A stretch of 12,443 nt of DNA from Lysobacterales bacterium (GTDB lineage Bacteria; Pseudomonadota; Gammaproteobacteria; Xanthomonadales; Xanthomonadaceae), in contig JAATFS010000192.1 in assembly GCA_015655035.1 (NCBI GenBank), positions 1-12,443 on the forward strand, in the 5' to 3' direction. Within the stretch, counting starts at the first letter, position 1. Every line of letters begins with the position of its first letter. A program made the position numbers and the translations under genes. This document shows, piece by piece, positions 7,104 to 12,443 of the stretch. A model generated the notes under the pieces. The model ran no database searches. It was not told the origin of the DNA and worked only from the letters and a program-made list of their open reading frames with translations.

Positions 7104-7593
7104 GGCAGGGATCCGGATCGGGGGCGTCCATCATTCCATCGTGTAGATGAAGGCGATTGGACAAAATTGGCGTGGTCGCCGCTGGGCGTGGATCGGATAT
7201 GCGGTCGGTAGGGTGTGGATCAAGCGCCACGGCCGCGTCCGGGGCGCGTTGCATCGATGCGTGCCTGCTTCTGTCGTACGCAAGCCAGCACCGCGATCGC
7301 AGCGGCACGATCAAGGCGAAGGCTTTAGTAGTCCCGCGTAGGAGACTCGCTACGTCGATCAGTCCTTCGATGAGGGTGACGCACTGCACGGCTGGCGCTG
7401 GAAGACGTGGCGCAAAGAAACGCCTCCCCACGGACGCAGGCCGGTCAAGCACGTCCTGCTGCGGCGGCGCGGGCAAACCACAGTTTGTACCTGCCGCTGC
7501 GGCAAAAGCGGCGCATGGCGCTGGAAGAGGCATGCTTCAATTCGGATAGGCCTGGCATTGTGCGTGGGCTTCGCTTCTTCCCGGGATTCCCTC
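7104..7593. other. 490-bp divergent intergenic region, no gene found
   Basis: This region separates the minus-strand GNAT gene from the plus-strand HAD gene and should hold both promoters. No frame has convincing coding character. It contains an ATTGG direct repeat with 10-bp periodicity (7156-7160 and 7166-7170). On the minus strand a -35-like TTGTCC lies in the same place, but no good -10 follows. There is also a CGTAG/CTACG hairpin near 7337-7354, a 13-bp direct repeat TGGCGCTGGAAGA (7393-7405 and 7516-7528), and a GCCGCT/AGCGGC hairpin (7493-7512). No clear plus-strand promoter for the HAD gene was recognised. Confidence 0.55.
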
Positions 7594-8259
7594 ATGGCCT
7601 TCCGCCCCAAGTACATCAGCTTCGACTGCTACGGCACGCTCATCCACTACAAGCCCGGCGAGATGGCGAAGCAGTTTTTCGCCGAACGCGTAGCGGCCGA
7701 ACGGATGGAGCAGTTCCTGGCCGATTTCACCGCGTATCGCTTCGATGAAGTGCTCGGGCCGTGGCAGCCGCTGGACGATGTGGTCCGCAATGCGCTGCGC
7801 CGGCTGTGCCGCAAGTGGAAGTTGCAATACCTGGATGAGGATGCGCAGCGCATCTGCGACGCGATCCCGACCTGGGGCTCGCATCCGGACGTGCCGGCGG
7901 GGCTGGCGCGGATCGCCGAGGACATCCCGCTGGTGATCCTGTCCAACGCGATGGATCACCAGATCCAGCAGAACGTGGCGCTGCTCGGCGCGCCGTTCCA
8001 CCGCGTCTACACCGCGCAGCAGGCGCAGGCCTACAAGCCACGGCTGCAGGCGTTCGAGTACATGATCGATTCGCTGGGGGCCACTCCCGAAGACTTCCTG
8101 CACGTCTCCTCCAGCCTGCGCTACGACCTGATGTCGGCCGGCGACATCGGCATCCGCAACAAGGTGTTCGTCAATCGCGGGCACGGCCCGGGCAACCCGG
8201 CCTATGGCTATACCGAGATCGCCGATATCGGTGGCCTGCCCGGCGTGGTCGGGCTGTAA
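7594..8259 (+). CDS. HAD-superfamily hydrolase, haloacid dehalogenase type II family
   Basis: The 221-residue protein has the HAD motifs in order: the nucleophile Asp in ISFDCYGTL (D11), the motif II LSN (S117-N118), the motif III Lys in AYKPR (K148), and motif IV acidic residues D178 and D184 in YDLMSAGDIG, ending with FVNRG. The helical cap of type II dehalogenases (about 20-95) is present. The family includes L-2-haloacid dehalogenases, but the Asn expected three residues before the motif IV Asp is Leu175 here. A phosphatase-like or other hydrolase role is therefore as likely. The ATG at 7594 has GGGA seven bases upstream; the frame also opens upstream with TTG and GTG codons. It sits 12 bp before the PuuB-like oxidase and is surely co-transcribed with it. 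Confidence 0.88.
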   Translation: MAFRPKYISFDCYGTLIHYKPGEMAKQFFAERVAAERMEQFLADFTAYRFDEVLGPWQPLDDVVRNALRRLCRKWKLQYLDEDAQRICDAIPTWGSHPDVPAGLARIAEDIPLVILSNAMDHQIQQNVALLGAPFHRVYTAQQAQAYKPRLQAFEYMIDSLGATPEDFLHVSSSLRYDLMSAGDIGIRNKVFVNRGHGPGNPAYGYTEIADIGGLPGVVGL

Positions 8260-8271
8260 GGCACGCCCGGG

Positions 8272-9573
8272 ATGAAGCTCGAATCGTACTGGAAGCACAG
8301 TGCGCCGGCGTTTGCGCCCGCGTCGGCCGAGTGGCCGGCGAAGGTGGACGTAGCGGTGGTCGGCGCCGGTTTCACCGGCCTGAGCGCCGCGCTGGCGCTG
8401 GCCCGGCGCGGCGCCACGGTGGCGGTGCTGGAGGCGCGTGGATGCGTGGCCGCGGAGGCGTCCGGCCGCAACGGCGGACACGTCAACAACGGTCTGGCGG
8501 TGGACTACCCGGCGCTGGCTGCACGCATCGGCACCGACGGCGCACGCGCCTGGTACCACGCTTTCGACGCAGCGGTGGACACGGTCGAGCGGCTGGTGCG
8601 CGAGGAGGCCATCGACTGCGACTTCCAGCGCAATGGCAAGCTCAAGCTCGGCACCCGGCCGCAGCACTACGATGAACTGGCACGCGCGGCCGATCGATTG
8701 CGGCGCGATGGCGTGGACTCCGACCTGGACGTACTCGACGCCGCGCAGGTGCGCGAAGAAGTGCGCAGCGAGCGCTTCAGCGGTGGCCTGGTCTACCGCA
8801 AGAGCGCGCAGATGCACATGGGCCGCTTCTCCCACGGGCTGGCGCAGGCAGCCGAGCGCGCCGGTGCGCGCATCCATCTCGATACGCCGGTGCAGACGTT
8901 GAAGGCGCAGCCCGGGCACGTTGGCGTGCACCGGCTGCACACCCCGCGCGGTGTGGTCGAAGCCAGCCAGGTGTTGCTGGCTACCGGCACCTCGCGGCAT
9001 GGCAGCTACGCCAGTTTCGGCTGGCTGCGTCGGCGCATCGTACCGATCGGCAGCTTCATCGTGGTCACCGCGCCGATGCCGGCCGAACACGCGCAGGCGC
9101 TGCTGCGCGAGCGCCGCAGCTACACCACGGTCGCCAATATCCATCATTATTTCCGGCTGACTCCGGACCACTGGCTAGTGTTCGGCGGGCGCGCGCGCTT
9201 CGCGGTGTCCAGCCCTCAGTCGGATGCGCGCAGCGGCGAGATACTGCGCCAGGGATTGGTCGAGACCTTCCCGATGCTGGCCGGGTTACCGATCGATTAT
9301 TGCTGGGGCGGGCTGGTGGACATGAGCGCCGATCGGCTGCCGCGCAGTGGTGTGCGCGAGGGTATCCACTACAGCGTCGGCTACAGCGGCCACGGCACCC
9401 AGATGTCGGTGCACATGGGGCAGTGCGTCGCCGCGAGGATGGCCGGCGAGAGCACGCCGCAGCCGTGGGATGGGCGTGGCGAATGGCCCGCGATCCCCGG
9501 TCACCTGGGACCGCCGTGGTTCCTGCCAGCGGTGGGCTTGTACTACCGGCTGAAGGATCGTTTGCAGAACTGA
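8272..9573 (+). CDS. FAD-dependent amine oxidoreductase, gamma-glutamylputrescine oxidase (PuuB/OrdL)-like
   Basis: A complete 433-residue DAO-superfamily flavoenzyme. The Rossmann motif VVGAGFTG (29-36) and acidic E54 in VLEARG bind the FAD ADP moiety. It is followed by EASGRNGGHVNNG (62-74), the flavin signature of the PuuB/OrdL group, which opens with a SYW motif like the one here at 5-7. The C-terminal VGYSGHGTQMS closes the FAD site. PuuB oxidises gamma-glutamylputrescine to the aldehyde with release of ammonia and H2O2, and other family members act on related amines. No signal peptide is seen. The ATG lies 12 bp after the HAD stop, with AAGG in the gap. The aldehyde dehydrogenase on the opposite strand is the natural next enzyme. 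The glutamyl-polyamine synthetase needed for the classical pathway is not nearby. Confidence 0.92.
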   Translation: MKLESYWKHSAPAFAPASAEWPAKVDVAVVGAGFTGLSAALALARRGATVAVLEARGCVAAEASGRNGGHVNNGLAVDYPALAARIGTDGARAWYHAFDAAVDTVERLVREEAIDCDFQRNGKLKLGTRPQHYDELARAADRLRRDGVDSDLDVLDAAQVREEVRSERFSGGLVYRKSAQMHMGRFSHGLAQAAERAGARIHLDTPVQTLKAQPGHVGVHRLHTPRGVVEASQVLLATGTSRHGSYASFGWLRRRIVPIGSFIVVTAPMPAEHAQALLRERRSYTTVANIHHYFRLTPDHWLVFGGRARFAVSSPQSDARSGEILRQGLVETFPMLAGLPIDYCWGGLVDMSADRLPRSGVREGIHYSVGYSGHGTQMSVHMGQCVAARMAGESTPQPWDGRGEWPAIPGHLGPPWFLPAVGLYYRLKDRLQN

Positions 9574-9586
9574 AGAAGTTTCTCCT

Positions 9587-9602
9587 GCGGAATTCATTCC
9601 GC
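9587..9602. repeat. Perfect 7-2-7 inverted repeat downstream of the PuuB-like gene
   Basis: GCGGAAT-TC-ATTCCGC is an exact dyad 13 bp after the oxidase stop codon. There is no T run after it, so it is not a standard terminator. It is either an operator or a stable small hairpin in the leader of the downstream metal genes. Confidence 0.6.
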
Positions 9603-9623
9603 CGCTGTCGCATAGGAGGAGTA

Positions 9624-9665
9624 GTGGGTCATCCCTTCTGGGATTCGTGGCTACACCAGGGTTGA
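9624..9665 (+). CDS. Putative 13-codon leader peptide
   Basis: An AGGAGGAG tract at about 9613-9620, the strongest Shine-Dalgarno seen in the window, is followed four bases later by GTG. The frame reads 13 codons, M-G-H-P-F-W-D-S-W-L-H-Q-G, then TGA at 9663-9665. It contains two Trp and two His. The stop falls in the centre of the inverted repeat at 9657-9672, 30 bp before the DUF4198 start, so ribosome position would decide whether that hairpin forms. The architecture fits a regulatory upstream frame, but such a short frame could also be chance around a stray purine tract. Confidence 0.35.
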   Translation: MGHPFWDSWLHQG

Positions 9666-9672
9666 AACCCTG
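9631..9672 (+). promoter_or_regulatory. Tandem leader hairpins upstream of the metal module
   Basis: Two further inverted repeats lie in the presumed mRNA leader: ATCCC-TTCT-GGGAT (9631-9644) and the perfect CAGGGTT-GA-AACCCTG (9657-9672). The second ends 23 bases before the DUF4198 ATG and could influence ribosome access. Neither is followed by a T run. I do not recognise a known riboswitch class or a defined metalloregulator box. Confidence 0.45.
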
Positions 9673-9695
9673 AATCACTGATAGGCAGGTGCCAA

Positions 9696-10439
9696 ATGGA
9701 AAAGAGACGTAACGTTCGCTCGCTCACGGCGGTGGTACTGATCGCCGGCCTGGTGCAATCTTCCGTAGTCTCCGCGCATGCGATCTGGTTTGCGCAACGT
9801 TCCAAGCAACTTGCCATGGTCTATGGCGTTGGTGCGGACGATCTGGATGCGGTAAAGCGCCTGCCACTGCTGACCAATGTGTCCGGCTACGATGGCGACG
9901 GGCAAAAGGTAGCCACTTCGATCAAGGCCAATGGCCCGATTGCGGTCGTCGATAGCGAGGCGCCGGTGTCGGCGGTTGCGGCGGTGATGGATTACGGGGT
10001 CTGGGCGAAGGGCAAGGATGGGGAGTGGTACAAAAAAGGCCGGGATGAACTGCCCGATGCCGTGCTGGCTGAGCACAACTATAAATATGCCGTCCATCTC
10101 GCGTCACTGACGGCAAAGGTTCCGCTCATCGAGGGGCAGAGCCTGCAGATCATCCCGGTCGGGGCTATCCCGGCGGCATTCAACACGCCAGCGACGTTCC
10201 AGGTGATGTTCAAGGGCAAGCCGATGGCGGGCGTGCAGGTGCTGCACGATTACGTAAACGATCCGGACCAGGTGCCCCAGGTCACCGATGCGGCCGGAAA
10301 GGTGACCTTGAACATCAGGAACCAGGGCTTGAACGTCCTGGCGGCGATCTATGTCGGACCGACGGATAACGCCTCGAAATACGATCACATCGAATATCGG
10401 TCGACCTTGTCTTTCACGCTTCCCCACCAACCAGAGTAA
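9696..10439 (+). CDS. DUF4198-domain periplasmic protein, probable metal-transport accessory
   Basis: A 247-residue exported protein. Residues 1-27 form a signal peptide with a KRR n-region, a hydrophobic core (10-23) and a V-S-A cleavage site, so mature protein would begin HAIWF with an N-terminal His. The rest is beta-rich and fits DUF4198 (PF10670), whose members occur beside nickel or cobalt transporters (NikK-like) and include an Ig/transthyretin-like C-terminal part; here that is about 160-247, with PATFQVMFKGKPMAGVQV near 166-183. It is presumed to bind or pass metal in the periplasm. The ATG has AGGCAGG upstream. The next gene starts ten bases after its stop, and the HupE gene two genes on supports a metal-handling role. 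Confidence 0.85.
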   Translation: MEKRRNVRSLTAVVLIAGLVQSSVVSAHAIWFAQRSKQLAMVYGVGADDLDAVKRLPLLTNVSGYDGDGQKVATSIKANGPIAVVDSEAPVSAVAAVMDYGVWAKGKDGEWYKKGRDELPDAVLAEHNYKYAVHLASLTAKVPLIEGQSLQIIPVGAIPAAFNTPATFQVMFKGKPMAGVQVLHDYVNDPDQVPQVTDAAGKVTLNIRNQGLNVLAAIYVGPTDNASKYDHIEYRSTLSFTLPHQPE

Positions 10440-10449
10440 GGAGTCAACC

Positions 10450-10824
10450 ATGCGAATCGCTTCGAAGATTTTTGCCATGTCCATGGTGATCGCGGTGCCG
10501 ATGCTGGCCAGTGCGCACGGGAACATGAGCCCCCAGCATGGCGGCATCGTGCAGATGGCGGGAGAAACGGTGTTCGAGCTGGTGATAAAGCCTGCCAGCG
10601 TTGAACTGTACGTGTCCGAAGAGGATGAGCCGGTCAGCAGTACCACGGCAACCGCGAAGCTGACCGTGACCGTGAGTGGCAAGAAGACGGAAGCCGAGTT
10701 GAAGCCCGCTGCAAATGGCGGTTTTTCTGCGGCGATCAAGATCCCGGCGAATGCAAGCGTTGGCGTGACGGTGGTGGACAAGGCATCGGGTGCCAAGACC
10801 TTCACCGTTTATGCGCCCAAGTAA
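10450..10824 (+). CDS. Small exported protein with N-terminal His/Met metal-site candidate
   Basis: The protein has 124 residues and starts at an ATG with AAGGAG seven bases upstream, the clearest ribosome binding site among the large genes. Residues 1-22 are a signal peptide ending L-A-S-A, so the mature chain would begin HGNMSPQHGGIV. His1, Met4 and His8 could form a surface metal site. The HGG pattern recurs in small periplasmic proteins and adaptor domains linked to heavy-metal transport. The remaining 90 residues are Thr/Val/Lys-rich, predicted all beta, with no cysteine. I do not recognise a named family with confidence. It lies between the DUF4198 and HupE genes and its 3' end overlaps the HupE start by 14 bp, so it is tightly co-expressed. 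Confidence 0.85.
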   Translation: MRIASKIFAMSMVIAVPMLASAHGNMSPQHGGIVQMAGETVFELVIKPASVELYVSEEDEPVSSTTATAKLTVTVSGKKTEAELKPAANGGFSAAIKIPANASVGVTVVDKASGAKTFTVYAPK

Positions 10825-11575
10825 CGCGGGGACAGCGGGCGGGGCACTCAGCGCATTGCAGCCGCACGCAATTCTGGAGCGCTACCGCACCGCGCTCATC
10901 CTGGTCCTGTCGCTTTGCTGCGCGGTGCTGGTCGCCTACGCGCCGGATGCCTTTGCGCATGGAGTGTCCGACAAGGACAAGGCGTACATCCAGTCCATGC
11001 AAGGGGTGCATGTCATCCCCTACATGTACCTGGGCGCCAAGCACATGGTGACCGGTTACGATCATCTGCTGTTCTTGTTCGGGGTGATCTTCTTTCTTTA
11101 CAGACTCAAGGATGTCGTCAATTACGTGACCTTGTTTGCGGTCGGCCACTCGATCACGTTGCTGGTGGGGGTGTTGCTGGACATCCACGCCAATGCGTAT
11201 CTGGTCGATGCCATCATCGGATTTTCGGTGGTGTACAAGGCCGTCGACAATCTTGGTGGGGTAAAGAAGCTGTTCGGGCGCCAGTTAAACCCCAAGATCG
11301 CGGTCTTCATCTTCGGCCTGTTCCACGGCTTCGGATTGGCGACAAAGATCCAGGAGTTGTCCTTCTCACGCGATGGACTGCTGGGCAATCTGATCAGCTT
11401 CAATATCGGAGTCGAGATCGGCCAGTTCCTTGCGCTCAGCGCGATCCTGATTCTCATGACGCTGTGGCGGCAGACGGCATGGTTTGGGCGCAGTGCCGTC
11501 ATCGCCAACGGAGCCCTGATGTGCGCGGGCTTCGTTTTGATTGCCTACCAGCTGTCCGGTTTCATCGCGGGATAA
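10811..11575 (+). CDS. HupE/UreJ-family metal permease
   Basis: A 254-residue integral membrane protein of the HupE/UreJ_2 type. A cleavable signal segment (about 25-49, ending D-A-F-A) would leave mature His50 (HGVSD) at the N-terminus. About six membrane helices follow. The first carries H78-x5-D84-H85 within KHMVTGYDHLL, matching the H-x5-D-H motif reported as essential for nickel transport in Rhizobium HupE. Other conserved polar spots are H113 in AVGHSIT, H172 in LFHGFGLA and E202 in NIGVEIGQ. The usual HupE motif with a second His-Gly and Glu after F-H-G is not intact here, so the metal may differ. The ATG at 10811 overlaps the previous gene by 14 bp and lacks an obvious Shine-Dalgarno, suggesting translational coupling. 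GTG at 10790 and TTG at 10856 are alternatives. Confidence 0.92.
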   Translation: MRPSNAGTAGGALSALQPHAILERYRTALILVLSLCCAVLVAYAPDAFAHGVSDKDKAYIQSMQGVHVIPYMYLGAKHMVTGYDHLLFLFGVIFFLYRLKDVVNYVTLFAVGHSITLLVGVLLDIHANAYLVDAIIGFSVVYKAVDNLGGVKKLFGRQLNPKIAVFIFGLFHGFGLATKIQELSFSRDGLLGNLISFNIGVEIGQFLALSAILILMTLWRQTAWFGRSAVIANGALMCAGFVLIAYQLSGFIAG

Positions 11576-11579
11576 TGCC

Positions 11580-12197
11580 ATGACCATCCATTCTGAAAAT
11601 CCATCAAATACCTATCACGTGGCGACACGGACGTTGATCAAGGTGTCAAGCGTGGCCTTGCTGGTTGCGGCGATGATATCGGTACTCTTTGTACTGCCGG
11701 CGGAGCGGGGCATCGACGTGACCGGTGTGGGCAGTGCGCTGGGGCTGACGCAGATGGCCAATAGTGAAGATGCCGAAGACGATACGCCCGTCGCCAGCGC
11801 CACGAGTGAGCCGGGTGGCTATCTGGTTCCGGCGCAGACCAAGGCCAGCATCGTCAAGGTCACGCCGATGCGCTCGGACGAGACGTCGATCACCTTGGCA
11901 GCGCATACGGGCGCGGAAATAAAAGCGCATATGAAGACGGGCGATCATCTGATCTATCGCTGGACCTCGACCGCGCCGGTCAAGGCCGACATGCACGGTG
12001 AGAAGAAGGGCGATACCTCGGGGGCCTTCACCCAGTACTGGAAGGAGAAGAACCTGTCGAAAGACCAGGGAGCCCTGACCGCGCCGTTTGAAGGATCGCA
12101 CGGCTGGTATTTTCGTAACCAGGGCGAGACCCCGTTGACGGTGACAGTCGAGACCAGTGGCTTCTACGAGGATGTTTTCCAGCCCCAAGCCGAGTGA
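11580..12197 (+). CDS. Membrane-anchored periplasmic protein of the HupE module
   Basis: A 205-residue protein with one uncleaved N-terminal membrane segment (about 18-40), an acidic low-complexity linker (about 58-80) and a beta-rich periplasmic domain (about 85-205). The domain contains histidines at 109, 117, 123, 139 and 174 and ends with GSHGWYFRNQGETPLTVTVETSGFY-type strands (172-196), loosely reminiscent of a GOLD-like beta-sandwich. That resemblance is only a pattern impression. Similar proteins are annotated simply as transmembrane anchor proteins. The ATG at 11580 lies four bases after the HupE stop with GGGA in the HupE tail as ribosome binding site. It is the last gene before the terminator, and may tether or present periplasmic partners to the permease. 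Confidence 0.85.
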   Translation: MTIHSENPSNTYHVATRTLIKVSSVALLVAAMISVLFVLPAERGIDVTGVGSALGLTQMANSEDAEDDTPVASATSEPGGYLVPAQTKASIVKVTPMRSDETSITLAAHTGAEIKAHMKTGDHLIYRWTSTAPVKADMHGEKKGDTSGAFTQYWKEKNLSKDQGALTAPFEGSHGWYFRNQGETPLTVTVETSGFYEDVFQPQAE

Positions 12198-12238
12198 CGT
12201 CTTTTGGGAAAAAGCCGGCGCGCGTTCTGGTTCCCACA

Positions 12239-12268
12239 GCATCCTCAGCTCGTGAGGGTGCTTTTTTT
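12239..12268 (+). terminator. Rho-independent terminator of the metal module
   Basis: A nine-base-pair stem, GCATCCTCA with TGAGGGTGC (one G-U pair), encloses the five-base loop GCTCG and is followed at once by seven T residues. It lies 42 bp after the anchor-protein stop and marks the end of the four-gene transcript. Confidence 0.88.
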
Positions 12269-12338
12269 GGGGCGCGTCTTCCACGATGGCGGGTTCAAGC
12301 CGGTCGTCAGCGGCGAGCGCGGGCACGCAGTGACTCGA

Positions 12339-12443
12339 TCAGGCCGCCGGTTGCGCCCGGCTTGCCTGGTGCGGCGCGAGGGGGCGGTCGAGGTAGAGCA
12401 ATGCGCCGCCGGACCCGCTATTCATGGCGGAATATGCCGGTGC
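12339..12443 (-). CDS. Possible C-terminal end of a minus-strand gene entering from the right edge
   Basis: On the minus strand one frame is open from the right edge to a TGA at 12339-12341, giving 34 codons ending LDRPLAPHQASRAQPAA. About four-fifths of its third codon positions are G or C, in line with coding use here. An internal ATG after six codons could instead start a 28-codon frame. A second frame ending at 12306 (GGLIESLRARARR) also looks protein-like but has a TAG about 36 codons upstream. The product is not recognised, and the call rests only on openness and codon bias. Confidence 0.28.
   Translation of the reverse strand, partial: APAYSAMNSGSGGALLYLDRPLAPHQASRAQPAA

Noticed and set aside
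5766..7211. Plus-strand open frame of 481 codons opposite ghrA and GNAT
   Set aside because: It is antisense shadow with Gln/Ala/Arg-rich content and no family signature.
7493..7512. GCCGCT/AGCGGC hairpin as a terminator
   Set aside because: There is no T tract after the stem and no gene ends just upstream on either strand.
5335..7533. Minus-strand open frame of 732 codons across ghrA, GNAT and the divergent region
   Set aside because: It is out of frame with two well-supported genes, is Arg/Pro/Ala-rich and lacks any domain. Only the genes in the other frames show catalytic motifs.
7157..7549. 130-codon plus-strand frame in the divergent region as a possible small gene
   Set aside because: It has no ribosome binding site, mixed low-complexity composition and no conserved pattern, and it stops before the HAD gene.
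7537..9171. Minus-strand open frame of 544 codons opposite the HAD and PuuB-like genes
   Set aside because: It is antisense to two genes with intact motifs, with His/Arg/Ala shadow composition.
9587..9602. The GCGGAAT/ATTCCGC dyad as the terminator of the HAD-PuuB unit
   Set aside because: No T run follows on either strand within a few bases, so it does not meet the intrinsic-terminator pattern.
9662..9690. TTGAAA at 9662-9667 as the -35 of a promoter for the DUF4198 gene
   Set aside because: No -10-like hexamer occurs 16-18 bp downstream, and the start codon is too close.

Overview
The window is a high-GC, gene-dense bacterial segment. Codon use, gene types and the high-GC gammaproteobacterial flavour suggest Xanthomonadaceae (Xanthomonas, Stenotrophomonas or Pseudoxanthomonas-like). 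That placement is an inference from protein families, because no rRNA or other taxonomic marker is present. It holds two unrelated functional blocks.

Block 1 (1-9573) looks like an amine or polyamine catabolic island. Seven genes lie on the minus strand, in transcription order: a double-domain GNAT acetyltransferase, a GhrA-type 2-hydroxyacid dehydrogenase, a class III PLP aminotransferase (putrescine/omega-amino acid:pyruvate type), an Lrp/AsnC regulator, a small DUF861-type cupin, an NAD-dependent aldehyde dehydrogenase, and a DAO-family FAD oxidoreductase that runs off the left edge. Across a 490-bp divergent region with no gene, a plus-strand pair encodes a HAD type II hydrolase and a second DAO-family FAD oxidoreductase close to gamma-glutamylputrescine oxidase (PuuB/OrdL). 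The expected logic is that an amine is oxidised or transaminated to an aldehyde, and the aldehyde dehydrogenase oxidises that to an acid. The Lrp protein is the likely local regulator. A gamma-glutamylputrescine synthetase and a gamma-glutamyl-GABA hydrolase are not in the window, so the exact substrate is open.

Block 2 (about 9585-12268) is a compact four-gene plus-strand unit with visibly lower GC: a DUF4198 periplasmic protein, a 124-residue exported protein, a HupE/UreJ-family membrane permease, and a membrane-anchored periplasmic protein. It ends in a clear rho-independent terminator. The first three proteins all have predicted signal-peptidase sites that would leave histidine as the first mature residue, and HupE keeps an H-x5-D-H motif. 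I infer a metal (nickel, cobalt or copper) acquisition or handling module. Its 122-bp leader holds two perfect 7-2-7 inverted repeats, a smaller hairpin, and a strong Shine-Dalgarno followed by a 13-codon open frame, which together look like a leader-controlled switch. This block is the best candidate for something undescribed.

The right edge (12269-12443) holds only a possible C-terminal fragment of a minus-strand gene. I saw no tRNA, rRNA, CRISPR array, insertion sequence or origin.
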